Part shown: piece by piece, positions 33,082 to 41,429 of the stretch
Numbering within the stretch: position 1 is the stretch's first letter
Layout: each line of letters begins with the position of its first letter
NCBI GenBank assembly: GCA_964591085.1
Contig: CAZPXH010000001.1
Coordinates: forward strand, 1-64,000
Source of the DNA: CAZPXH01 sp964591085
GTDB taxonomy: Bacteria > Spirochaetota > Spirochaetia > DSM-27196 > CAZPXH01
Length of the DNA: 64,000 bases
Direction: 5' to 3'
Notes under the pieces: generated by a model
The model's database searches: none
What the model was told of the DNA's origin: nothing
The model's input: the letters and a program-made list of their open reading frames with translations, nothing else
Program-made: the position numbers and the translations under genes

Positions 33082-35043
33082 ATGGGACGGATAATTGGTA
33101 TTGATCTTGGAACCACAAACTCCTGCGTAGCCGTCATGGAAGGCGGAGACCCGGTAGTCATCACCAACGCGGAGGGCAACCGGACGACGCCTTCCATAGT
33201 GGCGTTCACTCCCAAGGGTGAGCGCCTAGTCGGCCAGCCGGCAAAAAACCAGATGGTGACCAACCCGGAGAACACCATTTACTCCATCAAGCGCTTCATG
33301 GGGCGGCGCTTTGGAGAAGTCACCGAGGAGAACCGAATGGTTCCCTACAAGGTGAACGAGGATCCAGGCGGGGGTGCACGCGTTCAGGTTGGAGACCAGC
33401 AGTATTCGCCGCCGGAAATTTCCGCGGCAATCCTGCAGAAAATGAAGAAGACCGCGGAGGATTACCTCGGCGAGTCGGTCACCGAGGCGGTGATCACCGT
33501 TCCCGCGTATTTCAATGATGCGCAGCGTCAGGCCACCAAGGATGCTGGAAAAATCGCGGGGCTGGAGGTGAAGCGCATCGTCAACGAGCCCACCGCCGCC
33601 GCTCTGGCATACGGGCTTGGCAAAGAAAAGTCGGAAGAAAAGATCGCAGTTTACGACCTTGGTGGTGGAACCTTTGACATTTCCATTCTGGAGCTCGGCG
33701 ACGGCGTCTTTGAGGTGAAGTCTACCAACGGGGATACCCACCTCGGTGGTGACAATTTTGACCAGCGGATCATCAACTGGCTGGTGGACAGCTTCAAGCA
33801 GGACTACGGCATTGATCTGTCCCAGGATCGAATGGCCCTCCAGCGCCTGAAAGAGGCGGCGGAGAAGGCCAAGCGAGAACTTTCCAGCACGCAGCAGACG
33901 GACATCAACCTCCCGTTCATCACCGCAGATGCTAGCGGCCCCAAGCACATGAACTATTCGCTGTCCAGGGCCAAGTTCGAGCAGATGGTGAATGACCTTG
34001 TAGAAAAAACGCGGCAGCCCTGTGTGAACGCGTTGAAGGACGCCGGACTAGCCGCCTCCGATGTTGACGAAGTCATCCTGGTCGGAGGGTCCACCAGGAT
34101 TCCGGCAGTGCAGGAATTGGTTAGGGAGCTGTTCGGCAAGGAACCCAACCGAGGTGTTAATCCGGACGAGGTTGTGGCCGTTGGCGCCGCGATTCAAGGC
34201 GGAATTCTCGGCGGTGATGTAAAAGATGTACTCCTGCTGGACGTCACTCCGCTGTCTCTCGGAATTGAGACGCTCGGTGGGGTCTTCACCAAGCTGATTG
34301 ACCGCAACACCACCATCCCCACCAAGAAGCAGCAGATTTTCAGCACTGCTGCAGACGGGCAGACCGCGGTCTCTATCCACGTGCTGCAGGGTGAGCGGGA
34401 ACTGGCCAACCAGAACCGTACCCTGGGCAAGTTTGACCTGGTCGGGATCCCGCCGGCACCCCGTGGCGTGCCACAGATTGAGGTTGCCTTTGATATTGAC
34501 GCCAACGGAATCGTCCACGTGTCAGCCAAGGACCTCGGGACCGGAAAAGAGCAAAAGATCAGGATTGAGTCTTCTTCCGGACTCAGTGAGGACGAGATTG
34601 ACCGCATGGTTAGGGACGCGGAAGCCCACGCAGAGGAAGATCGCCACGCCCGGGAGAAGGTTGAGATTCGCAATGAGGCGGACAACCTGATCTACACCAC
34701 TCGCAAGACACTGGACGAGTACGGAGAGAAGCTCGGCGAATCTGACAAGATCTCCATCACGGAGGCAATCAGCGTACTGGAGACTGCCCTTCAGGGAGAT
34801 GACTTGGAGGACATAAAACAAAAGAGCGAGGCGCTTAAGCAGGCCTCCTACAAACTCGCCGAGGAGATGTACAAGTCAGGTGCCACGGCCAGTGGTGCAG
34901 ACGGTGCAGGCCAGGCAGAGGGAGCGGCCGACAGCGGCGCCGGCGGGGAGGCTGGCGGAAGCGACTCATCCACCTCTGGCGCAGATGACGGCGTGGAAGA
35001 CGTTGACTACGAGGTGGTTGACGAGGACGAGAAGAATAGCTGA
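33082..35043 (+). CDS. dnaK: Chaperone DnaK (Hsp70)
   Basis: A 653-residue Hsp70. The N-terminal ATPase has IGIDLGTTNSCVAVMEGG, YDLGGGTFDISILELG and VLLLDVTPLSLGIETLGG at the linker and start of the substrate domain. The C-terminus is a Gly/Ala/Ser/Glu-rich tail ending EDEKNS, somewhat unlike the usual EEVDDK ending. GGAAAGG precedes the ATG. Works with GrpE and DnaJ encoded on either side. Confidence 0.97.
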   Translation: MGRIIGIDLGTTNSCVAVMEGGDPVVITNAEGNRTTPSIVAFTPKGERLVGQPAKNQMVTNPENTIYSIKRFMGRRFGEVTEENRMVPYKVNEDPGGGARVQVGDQQYSPPEISAAILQKMKKTAEDYLGESVTEAVITVPAYFNDAQRQATKDAGKIAGLEVKRIVNEPTAAALAYGLGKEKSEEKIAVYDLGGGTFDISILELGDGVFEVKSTNGDTHLGGDNFDQRIINWLVDSFKQDYGIDLSQDRMALQRLKEAAEKAKRELSSTQQTDINLPFITADASGPKHMNYSLSRAKFEQMVNDLVEKTRQPCVNALKDAGLAASDVDEVILVGGSTRIPAVQELVRELFGKEPNRGVNPDEVVAVGAAIQGGILGGDVKDVLLLDVTPLSLGIETLGGVFTKLIDRNTTIPTKKQQIFSTAADGQTAVSIHVLQGERELANQNRTLGKFDLVGIPPAPRGVPQIEVAFDIDANGIVHVSAKDLGTGKEQKIRIESSSGLSEDEIDRMVRDAEAHAEEDRHAREKVEIRNEADNLIYTTRKTLDEYGEKLGESDKISITEAISVLETALQGDDLEDIKQKSEALKQASYKLAEEMYKSGATASGADGAGQAEGAADSGAGGEAGGSDSSTSGADDGVEDVDYEVVDEDEKNS

Positions 35044-35066
35044 GCAGAGCGTAAGCGAGTCTCATC

Positions 35067-36197
35067 GTGGCGAAGCGCGACTACTACGAGGTACTCGGCC
35101 TGCAGCGGAATGCCTCGCCGGATGACATTAAGAAGGCCTACCGAAAGCTGGCGGTCCAGTACCATCCGGACCGCAATCCCGGCAATGCGGAGGCCGAAGA
35201 TCGTTTCAAGGAGGCTACCGAGGCCTACGAGGTCCTTGCCGACGAGAAGAAGCGGCAAGCCTACGACCAGTTTGGTTTTGCCGGCGTAGACGGCATGACC
35301 GGTCCATCTGGTGGCGGCGATCCGGGTGACATTTTCCGGGACTTCGGCGACATCTTTGGGTCGGACCTCGGTGGAATCTTTGATCAGTTTTTTGGCGGAG
35401 GACGGCGCACCGGTCGCTCCCGCGGTAGCGTGCAGCGCGGCAACGATCTCCGCTATGACCTGGAGATTGACTTTGCCGAGGCCGTCTTTGGCACCAGAAC
35501 AGAGGTTGAATACAACCTTCACACGGTCTGCGACCGGTGCAGCGGAAGCGGTGCCGAGCCCGGAACCGGGCGCAAGACCTGCCCGACCTGTGGTGGTGCA
35601 GGGCAGATACGCCGATCCAGCGGATTCTTCTCCATCTCCAGCGCATGCCCCACCTGCGGCGGAGAGGGATCGGTCGTGGATTCTCCGTGCCGGAAATGTC
35701 GCGGGAACGGGGTTCTGGACAAGCACCAGAAGGTGGCCATCACCATTCCGCCGGGGATTGAAACCGGCCGCAGGATCTCCATCCAGGGACAGGGAGACGC
35801 CGGTCCCAACGGGGGACCCCCGGGTGATCTCATCGTGTTCATCAAGGTCCGGCCCCATGAGTTCTTTGAGCGGGACCACTATGATGTTCACTGCATGATC
35901 CCCATCTCCGTAACGCAGGCCGCGCTCGGGGCGGAGATCCTCGTTCCCACGCTGGAAGGAAAGCGGGTCCGGCTGAAGGTACCTGCCGGAACACAGAGCG
36001 GAAAACGCCTGCGCCTCCGGAACGAAGGTGTTCCCTACCTGGGCGAAAGCAATCGGCGAGGGGACCTGTACATTACCCTCCAGGTGAAGACCCCTGAGCG
36101 GCTCTCCGGCAAGGCAAAGGACCTGATGAAGCAGCTGTCGGAATCCATCGGGGAAGAAGAGAGCCCGCAACCGGTACCCCTCCGCAAGCTGCGCTGA
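35067..36197 (+). CDS. dnaJ: Co-chaperone DnaJ (Hsp40)
   Basis: A 376-residue type I Hsp40. It has a J domain (HPD motif in VQYHPDRNPGN near 34-38), a Gly/Phe-rich segment, a zinc region with four CxxCxGxG-like repeats (CDRCSGSG, CPTCGGAG, CPTCGGEG, CRKCRGNG) and a substrate-binding C-terminal domain. GTG start at 35067, 23 bases after dnaK. Its second and third repeats have the usual CxxCGGxG form. Confidence 0.96.
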   Translation: MAKRDYYEVLGLQRNASPDDIKKAYRKLAVQYHPDRNPGNAEAEDRFKEATEAYEVLADEKKRQAYDQFGFAGVDGMTGPSGGGDPGDIFRDFGDIFGSDLGGIFDQFFGGGRRTGRSRGSVQRGNDLRYDLEIDFAEAVFGTRTEVEYNLHTVCDRCSGSGAEPGTGRKTCPTCGGAGQIRRSSGFFSISSACPTCGGEGSVVDSPCRKCRGNGVLDKHQKVAITIPPGIETGRRISIQGQGDAGPNGGPPGDLIVFIKVRPHEFFERDHYDVHCMIPISVTQAALGAEILVPTLEGKRVRLKVPAGTQSGKRLRLRNEGVPYLGESNRRGDLYITLQVKTPERLSGKAKDLMKQLSESIGEEESPQPVPLRKLR

Positions 36198-36247
36198 TCT
36201 CGGATTCTCGTCTCATCCCGGTTCTCACCTCTTCCGATATCAAAAGT

Positions 36248-36667
36248 GTGGAAGCAAAGCGAATCCGGCGTGTACTCCTTGTCGTCTGTGCGGTTGGAAC
36301 GGCGGTTGCCCTCTCGGCGCAGCCGAGCACTCCCGCATCCTGGGAGAGCGGACCGGTCTTTCCTGTAGCGGAGTACCGGGAAGGATGGATTCTGGGGGAT
36401 TCAGACGGTGACGGTGTCGTTGACCGTGCGGTCTTTGTTGATGATGAAATGTTGCCGCTTCGGCAGGCACTCGATTTCAACCGGGACGGCCTGATGGACG
36501 ACTTCTACTTCTATCGCAACGGTGTCCTGGTCCGCCAACAAGTAGACAGCAACTTCGATGGTGCGGTGGACCTGTGGGTCTACATTGAAGACGGGATCTA
36601 CATCGCCCGATATGACCAGGACACGGACTTTGACGGCGTGGTTGATTACAGCCGAACCTTCCGCTAG
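36248..36667 (+). CDS. Small secreted protein with EF-hand-like Asp repeats
   Basis: A 139-residue protein with signal peptide (RVLLVVCAVGTAVALSAQ) and four Asp-rich repeats: DSDGDGVVDRA, DFNRDGLMDDFYFY, DSNFDGAVDLWVY and DTDFDGVVDYS. The DxDxDGxxD pattern is that of calcium loops in EF-hand and dockerin-like proteins, here alternating with aromatic strands. Function unknown; probably a periplasmic or surface calcium-binding protein. GTG 36248 is the only good start before the signal sequence, without a clear ribosome binding site. Confidence 0.65.
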   Translation: MEAKRIRRVLLVVCAVGTAVALSAQPSTPASWESGPVFPVAEYREGWILGDSDGDGVVDRAVFVDDEMLPLRQALDFNRDGLMDDFYFYRNGVLVRQQVDSNFDGAVDLWVYIEDGIYIARYDQDTDFDGVVDYSRTFR

Positions 36668-36672
36668 GTTCC

Positions 36673-37431
36673 GTGCCGGGAATCCGGGTCGTAACCGGCA
36701 CTCACGGAATAGAGGCAGCAATCGCCTCTGGTGCGTCCGGAACCCTCCTTGTTGAGCGAGATGCGGCCATAGCGCTGATCCGCACGGTGCACGGGAATCC
36801 TGGTATCCGTCTTGAGCGCGTTGACCGCTCTGAGCTGCGGAAGCGGAGCGGAATCTCCAGTGCTCGGACCGCCGTCCTGCTCCTAACCGATACAAGCCCT
36901 GCACCGGCAACTCTCTCCGGCTTCCTTGCCACTGCTCCCGAGGTTTCGGTCATTGCGGCGCTGGATGGCGTGACAGACGTGGGGAACGTCGGCGCAATCA
37001 TCCGCTCCGCACTGCTACTGGGTGTGGACGCCTTGCTTCTGCCATCACGGCGAGCCGCTCGCCCGGGCCCGGACATGCTCAGAGCAAGCGCTGGTGCGGC
37101 GTCAGTTCTGCCCCTGGTATCGGTGCCCGGCCTGAACCGGGCGATTCTAGACTGTCAAGAAGCTGGTTACTGGGTGATTGTCGCGGATGCCGAGGGCTCG
37201 GTGATCCGTCCCCCGGACCTGCCGGCTCGGATACTGCTGATCCTTGGGTCAGAAGGGAGTGGGGCGAGCCGGCTGGTGCGCGAGCGCGCTGACGAGCTTG
37301 TATCTATTCCAATGCCCGGGCACCTTCGTTCCACGCACGCAGGCATAGATTCGCTCAACGTTTCGGTCAGCGCAGGAATCCTGTTTCACGTCCTGAGCCA
37401 GCGCCCGGCTGCGAGCAAACAGAACTCCTGA
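36673..37431 (+). CDS. SpoU/TrmH-family RNA 2'-O-methyltransferase (RlmB-like)
   Basis: A 252-residue SPOUT methyltransferase. Motif 1 reads LDGVTDVGNVGAIIRSA, motif 2 ILLILGSEGSGASRL and motif 3 IPMPGHLRSTHAGIDSLNVS. Motif 3 carries about six extra residues between the PMPG and SLNVS parts that are normally close together. The first 90 residues fit the substrate-binding L30-like domain (GTHGIEAAIAS). Probably methylates 23S rRNA or tRNA ribose. GTG start, five bases after the preceding stop. Confidence 0.85.
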   Translation: MPGIRVVTGTHGIEAAIASGASGTLLVERDAAIALIRTVHGNPGIRLERVDRSELRKRSGISSARTAVLLLTDTSPAPATLSGFLATAPEVSVIAALDGVTDVGNVGAIIRSALLLGVDALLLPSRRAARPGPDMLRASAGAASVLPLVSVPGLNRAILDCQEAGYWVIVADAEGSVIRPPDLPARILLILGSEGSGASRLVRERADELVSIPMPGHLRSTHAGIDSLNVSVSAGILFHVLSQRPAASKQNS

Positions 37432-37439
37432 GCCGATCA

Positions 37440-37472
37440 GCCGCCGAATGCTTCAGCGGATGCTGCGGCGGC
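37440..37472. terminator. Hairpin between convergent SpoU and tatD genes
   Basis: GCCGCCG at 37440-37446 pairs with CGGCGGC at 37466-37472, with further partial pairing inside the loop. A CCGCGG-containing repeat follows at about 37477-37509. There is no T run on either side, so it would be an atypical bidirectional terminator. Confidence 0.4.
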
Positions 37473-37516
37473 CGCTTCCCGCGGACCGTAAGCTTCAGTT
37501 CCCGCGGGCCATTGCG

Positions 37517-38290
37517 TCAGCCGGTCAGCCCGAAGAACGTTACGCTGTTCTGCCAGGTTCGCTCTGACAGCTCTTCCACCGTCATCCCCCGGAGTTCCGC
37601 GATGAATGCCGCAGTTTCCGCCATGTAGGCCGGGCGATTCCGCTTACCGCGGTGGGCGGCGGGAACCATGAAGGGGCTCTCTGACTCAATCAGCATGCGA
37701 TCGATCGGCATTTCTCGCGCAGTTTCGTGAAGGTTTTTGGCATTGCGATAAGTCACGTTGCCGGCAAAAGAGATCCACAGGTTGAGCTTGAGTGCTTCCC
37801 GCGCAAATTCCCAGTCCTCGCTGTAGCAATGCAGCACTCCACCGCGTTGCGGAAGCTTCTCTCTAAGGATATCCAGCACATCCTTGCCTGCATCCCGGTT
37901 GTGAATCACCACGGGCCTGCCCAGCTTGTCGGCGAGCTCCAACTGCCGGATGAACAGCTCTATCTGTGAATCCCGGTCCCCGAACTTCTTGTAGTAGTCC
38001 AGACCGGTTTCTCCCACCGCAACTACGCGGTCCAGCTTCACGCCCTGTTCAACGCGGGATTCCCAGTCCTTGCCGGGATTTGTCACCTCTGACGGTGAGA
38101 CGCCTACGCTGTGATATACGTGCTTGGCGGTCCGAAGGTTTTCGTAGACCTCAAAGAAGTCGTGGAGGTTGTTGCAGATGCTCAGTATCCCACTGACGTT
38201 CTCGTGCCGGGCTTCCGTTACCGCAATGAGTTGTTCGATCGGGTCTTCGTGTATCAGCCCGATGTGTGCGTGTGTATCGAATAGCTTCAT
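37517..38290 (-). CDS. TatD-family metal-dependent hydrolase
   Basis: A 257-residue TIM-barrel protein of the TatD deoxyribonuclease family. Metal ligands are visible in FDTHAHI (His7, His9), VGETGLDYYK (Glu94), VVIHNRDA (His130) and VLHCYSED (His154). The last motif is usually LLETDSPY or LLETDAP. Here it reads LIESESPF, so the metal-binding Asp is replaced by Glu204. Activity may be retained or changed. TatD proteins degrade DNA from the 3' end. Encoded divergently from the M23 gene. Confidence 0.85.
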   Translation of the reverse strand: MKLFDTHAHIGLIHEDPIEQLIAVTEARHENVSGILSICNNLHDFFEVYENLRTAKHVYHSVGVSPSEVTNPGKDWESRVEQGVKLDRVVAVGETGLDYYKKFGDRDSQIELFIRQLELADKLGRPVVIHNRDAGKDVLDILREKLPQRGGVLHCYSEDWEFAREALKLNLWISFAGNVTYRNAKNLHETAREMPIDRMLIESESPFMVPAAHRGKRNRPAYMAETAAFIAELRGMTVEELSERTWQNSVTFFGLTG

Positions 38291-38390
38291 TCGTGTACCT
38301 TTCCCGTGACCGGGTAACTGCAGAGGCGCCGGGTACCGCTGCCAGATATTCCCGCAAGAATAGCGGTGCCGTGGGCCGCCGTCAATCCAA

Positions 38391-38419
38391 TTGACTGTCT
38401 AACCACGAAATGGTAGCCT
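38391..38419 (+). promoter_or_regulatory. Promoter of the M23-bactofilin operon
   Basis: TTGACT at 38391-38396, a 17-base spacer and TAGCCT at 38414-38419. The transcription start would be near 38426, about 66 bases before the TTG start codon. Confidence 0.5.
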
Positions 38420-38491
38420 TCGGCGGGAATGCCTTGCGGGTCCGCGGGCAATTCAGCGTTGAATGCCGATACACCTTAAGGGGAGTGACGC

Positions 38492-39541
38492 TTGCAGGCA
38501 CAACGGACCAGTCAAGGCCGGCTAACACGCTCACCTCGGCGCGGCGTGCGGAGGACGCACCAGCGGGGTTTCTCCCGGTGGCTGTCCCGGCTTGGTGCCG
38601 GCCTGCGCACCATCGGTCGCCACCGCTTCACCGTTATGGTTGTGCCGCATTCGGAGCGGCGCGTTTTCAACATTCAGCTTAACTCGTTTGTGGTGGCTTT
38701 TCTGCTGGCAATACTATTGGGGATGGCTGGTGGCTTTGTGTACCTCGCAAGTTCCTACGCCGGGAGCAGCCAGCTGGTCAGCGATACCACCACCGATCTG
38801 GACCGCACCCAGGCCAGCCTCGATGAGCTTCTCGTTGAAATTGATGAGCTGGTTCGGATTGCCGGTCTCTTTGAGGGAAGCCTCTCAGACACCCTCAATC
38901 GTCTGGACCTCAACGCCCCTACCGGGCAACTGGAACAGACAGTTTCTGTCGGCGACCTTTCAGACGTGGCGAATCTGCAGCAGGTTCGCGATGGGCAGCC
39001 CGGTGAAGTACAGGACCTGCAGCAAGTCCGAAGCAACCTGGAACAGGCTATCAACCCCATCAGCGAAATCGGACGCCTGCTTGAGACGCAGGAAGACCTG
39101 CTAACTTCCATTCCAACCTACTGGCCCGTCGGTGGACGGAGCCTGGTAACCATGGAGTTTGGTCCCAACGTCCACCCCATCCGTGGCGGCTGGTACATGC
39201 ACCGGGGGATCGACATCTGGGGACCGTTGGGAACACCTATCCTGGCAGCCGCCAACGGGCGGGTGGTTGATACCGGATTTGATCAGATCAGCGGTTACGG
39301 CTTCTACGTCATCATTGACCATGCCTTTGGCTTCACCACCCGGTACAGCCACCTCAGCCGCATTCTTGTGGAGAAGGGCGAGGAAGTGGTTCAGGGACAA
39401 CGAATCGGCTCTCTCGGAAGTACCGGATTCTCAACCGGGCCTCACCTGGATTTTGTACTTACCCTTGGCGATCAAGTGATTGATCCGACCCGCTTCCTGA
39501 AGGTGCGCAACAGCTTTGCGCGCATTTCCCGTAACCGATAG
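38492..39541 (+). CDS. M23 (LytM-like) envelope protein with altered active site
   Basis: A 349-residue protein with a basic N-terminus, one membrane helix (about 63-88), a coiled-coil periplasmic stem and a C-terminal LytM domain. The metal motifs are HRGID (His237, Asp241), YSHLS (His287) and GPHLDF. The last is normally HxH; here it is His318-Leu-Asp320, so the third zinc ligand is Asp. Such domains may be inactive regulators like EnvC. Start is TTG 38492, seven bases after AAGGGGAG. The following bactofilin gene suggests a role in cell shape. Confidence 0.85.
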   Translation: MQAQRTSQGRLTRSPRRGVRRTHQRGFSRWLSRLGAGLRTIGRHRFTVMVVPHSERRVFNIQLNSFVVAFLLAILLGMAGGFVYLASSYAGSSQLVSDTTTDLDRTQASLDELLVEIDELVRIAGLFEGSLSDTLNRLDLNAPTGQLEQTVSVGDLSDVANLQQVRDGQPGEVQDLQQVRSNLEQAINPISEIGRLLETQEDLLTSIPTYWPVGGRSLVTMEFGPNVHPIRGGWYMHRGIDIWGPLGTPILAAANGRVVDTGFDQISGYGFYVIIDHAFGFTTRYSHLSRILVEKGEEVVQGQRIGSLGSTGFSTGPHLDFVLTLGDQVIDPTRFLKVRNSFARISRNR

Positions 39542-39560
39542 GGGCCCTCTGGTTCCCGAA

Positions 39561-39977
39561 ATGGAATCCAACGTCGTTAACTCTATTGTGGGCGAAGGCT
39601 CACACCTGCGCGGGGACTTCAACGTCAGCGGATTGATCCGTGTGGACGGCGACATCACTGGGAGCCTCCGTTCTGACGGCAAAGTTCTCATCGGCCGAAC
39701 CGGTCGGCTGGACGGAAGCATAGAGGCCCCGGTGGTTGTTGTCGGAGGGGTTTGTCGCGGTGAGATCCGTGCGTCCCGGCAGCTTGTGCTTCTTTCCACA
39801 TCGCTTGTGCTCGCGCGCCTCTCTGCTGCCAGTCTCGTCCTGGAAGACGGCGTCATCTTTGACGGAGAGGCCCACATCGGCCTTCCTGATCCAGGTGTCG
39901 GGGGTTTCCGCGGGCATCGAGATCCCACAGCTTCTGCATCCGGACGCCTGGTGCGCAGCGGCTCCGCGCGGCGATAG
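39561..39977 (+). CDS. Bactofilin
   Basis: A 138-residue bactofilin (polymer-forming cytoskeletal protein, DUF583). The central part has the repeated short strands of the beta-helix: NSIVGEGSHLRGDFNVSGLI, DGDITGSLRSDGKVLIG and EAPVVVVGGVCRGEIRAS. Bactofilins polymerise without nucleotide and place peptidoglycan hydrolases; in Helicobacter and Leptospira they shape curved or helical cells. It starts 19 bases after the M23 gene. A second bactofilin lies at 49302-49730. Confidence 0.92.
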   Translation: MESNVVNSIVGEGSHLRGDFNVSGLIRVDGDITGSLRSDGKVLIGRTGRLDGSIEAPVVVVGGVCRGEIRASRQLVLLSTSLVLARLSAASLVLEDGVIFDGEAHIGLPDPGVGGFRGHRDPTASASGRLVRSGSARR

Positions 39978-39986
39978 GGTTCTGCC

Positions 39987-40469
39987 ATGGCTCGGATTGA
40001 TGAGACCCGGAATCGGCCAGGCAACCAGACCGGCAGGAGCGGCAGAACCTCGGATAGCAGTGGTCCGGCATCGGCTGGCTCATCCGCTGCGGATCGCGCC
40101 CGCCGCTTTGAGCTCAGCCTGGACGGACTCGTACCGGCGCGGCGTAGCGGACGCTCCCTCAATGAGGTTCTTGACGAGGTTCACCGGCGCGGGAGTGAGC
40201 TTGCCCGCAATCCCGGCTACGACAACATCATTTCCTACCGGAAATCCGTCAGTGAGTTCCTGCAGCTTGCGGTTGACGCCGTCTACCAGTCAGAGGAGCA
40301 AGTGTCTTCTCCGAATATCCTGAAGCAGAAGCGCTACCGTCTGGTCCGGGTCATCAACGAGAAGCTGGATAGATTCGTGGCGGAAGTCCTCGCCGACCAA
40401 CGGCCCCAGTCGGCACTCCTTGCGGCGGTCAACGAAATACACGGGCTCCTGGTGAACCTCCTGCACTGA
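39987..40469 (+). CDS. YaaR (DUF327) family protein
   Basis: A 160-residue helical protein with the DUF327 core: FELSLDGLVPARRSGRSLNE, then YRKSVSEFLQLAVDAVY and KQKRYRLVRVINEKLDRFVA. Function unknown. In Bacillus subtilis yaaR sits near yaaT in the tmk-yaaQ-yaaR-holB-yaaT cluster; here the yaaT-like gene follows directly, but tmk and holB are absent. Confidence 0.88.
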   Translation: MARIDETRNRPGNQTGRSGRTSDSSGPASAGSSAADRARRFELSLDGLVPARRSGRSLNEVLDEVHRRGSELARNPGYDNIISYRKSVSEFLQLAVDAVYQSEEQVSSPNILKQKRYRLVRVINEKLDRFVAEVLADQRPQSALLAAVNEIHGLLVNLLH

Positions 40470-40542
40470 ACAGCCCTTTGCTTTCCCTTGCGGACAACTC
40501 CTGCTACAGTGAGAGTGGATATCATCTAATCAGGAGTGTTGC

Positions 40543-41388
40543 TTGTCGGTTGAAGCAGACAATACCGTGCGTGCGCGAATCCTCTACTCCGGTGAGGTGG
40601 TTTCTGTTCACCAGCAAGCGGACGGAGCGCTGCAGCCTGGCAGCCTTGCGGTTGTTGTCACCCGATTCGGGGACGACCTCGCGAGGGTGATTGGTGTTTG
40701 CCCGGCCTGCGATGAGGAAGTCTTCCCCGGACGTCCTGCGGTGGCCGTTGACGAGGAGCAGGATTCCGCATCTCGGGAGATGGAGCGGAGTGCCCGGAGT
40801 TTTGCCCTGGACTGCATTGATGAGCTGCAGTTGGCGATGAACCTGGTATCCGTTCACCGCGTCCTGGGAGGAGATCGGATTCTGTTCTTCTTCACCGCGG
40901 ATTCCCGCGTGGACTTCCGCGGGCTTGTACGAATGCTTGCAGATCGCTTCCACACCCGGATTGAGTTGAGGCAGATCAGCTCACGGGAAGAGACGCGGAT
41001 GACCGGCGGTCTGGGAGTCTGCGGGCGTGAGCTGTGCTGTGCTTCTCTTGGATGCAAGCTGGCACCGGTCAGCATTCGCATGGCCAAGTCCCAGGGTCTT
41101 TCGCTTTCCAGCAGCAAACTGAGCGGCCAATGTGGACGACTCCTGTGCTGCCTTGCCTATGAGAATGACTTCTACCGGGACGCCGCCGCAAGCTTCCCCG
41201 CTACCGGTGTGCAGGTTGAACTTGCCGGCAACAACTGGGAAGTTATCGGCCTTGACTACATCAGAAGCACTGTCACCCTCAGGGACTCTGAGGGTAAACG
41301 TCGCTGCGTGGACTCAGACTGCTTTGAACGGGTGAGTGCCCGTGAGTGGGTCGTTCACGTTTCCACCGGTATGCTCAGCGAAGACTGA
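40543..41388 (+). CDS. PSP1-domain protein (YaaT/RicT-like)
   Basis: A 281-residue PSP1 protein. The core includes RILFFFTADSRVDFRGLVRM and the conserved cysteine motifs GVCGRELCC and GQCGRLLCCLAYE. In Bacillus subtilis RicT (YaaT), with RicA and RicF, binds iron-sulfur clusters and directs RNase Y processing. RNase Y is encoded at 5738 in this window, so the same partnership is plausible. TTG start at 40543 with AGGAG about seven bases upstream. Confidence 0.9.
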   Translation: MSVEADNTVRARILYSGEVVSVHQQADGALQPGSLAVVVTRFGDDLARVIGVCPACDEEVFPGRPAVAVDEEQDSASREMERSARSFALDCIDELQLAMNLVSVHRVLGGDRILFFFTADSRVDFRGLVRMLADRFHTRIELRQISSREETRMTGGLGVCGRELCCASLGCKLAPVSIRMAKSQGLSLSSSKLSGQCGRLLCCLAYENDFYRDAAASFPATGVQVELAGNNWEVIGLDYIRSTVTLRDSEGKRRCVDSDCFERVSAREWVVHVSTGMLSED

Positions 41389-41429
41389 CGGACGAGATTC
41401 CTGCCATCGCGGCACGGCGTGCTACCGGA

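Noticed and set aside
38332..38370. Hairpin GGTACCGC/GCGGTGCC upstream of the M23 gene
   Set aside because: The arms match at seven of eight positions but are 23 bases apart, so the structure is weak; not listed as a feature.
41405..41425. Dyad GCACGGCGTGC between the PSP1 and ABC exporter genes
   Set aside because: Too short a loop for a hairpin and no T run; chance palindromes are common at this GC content.
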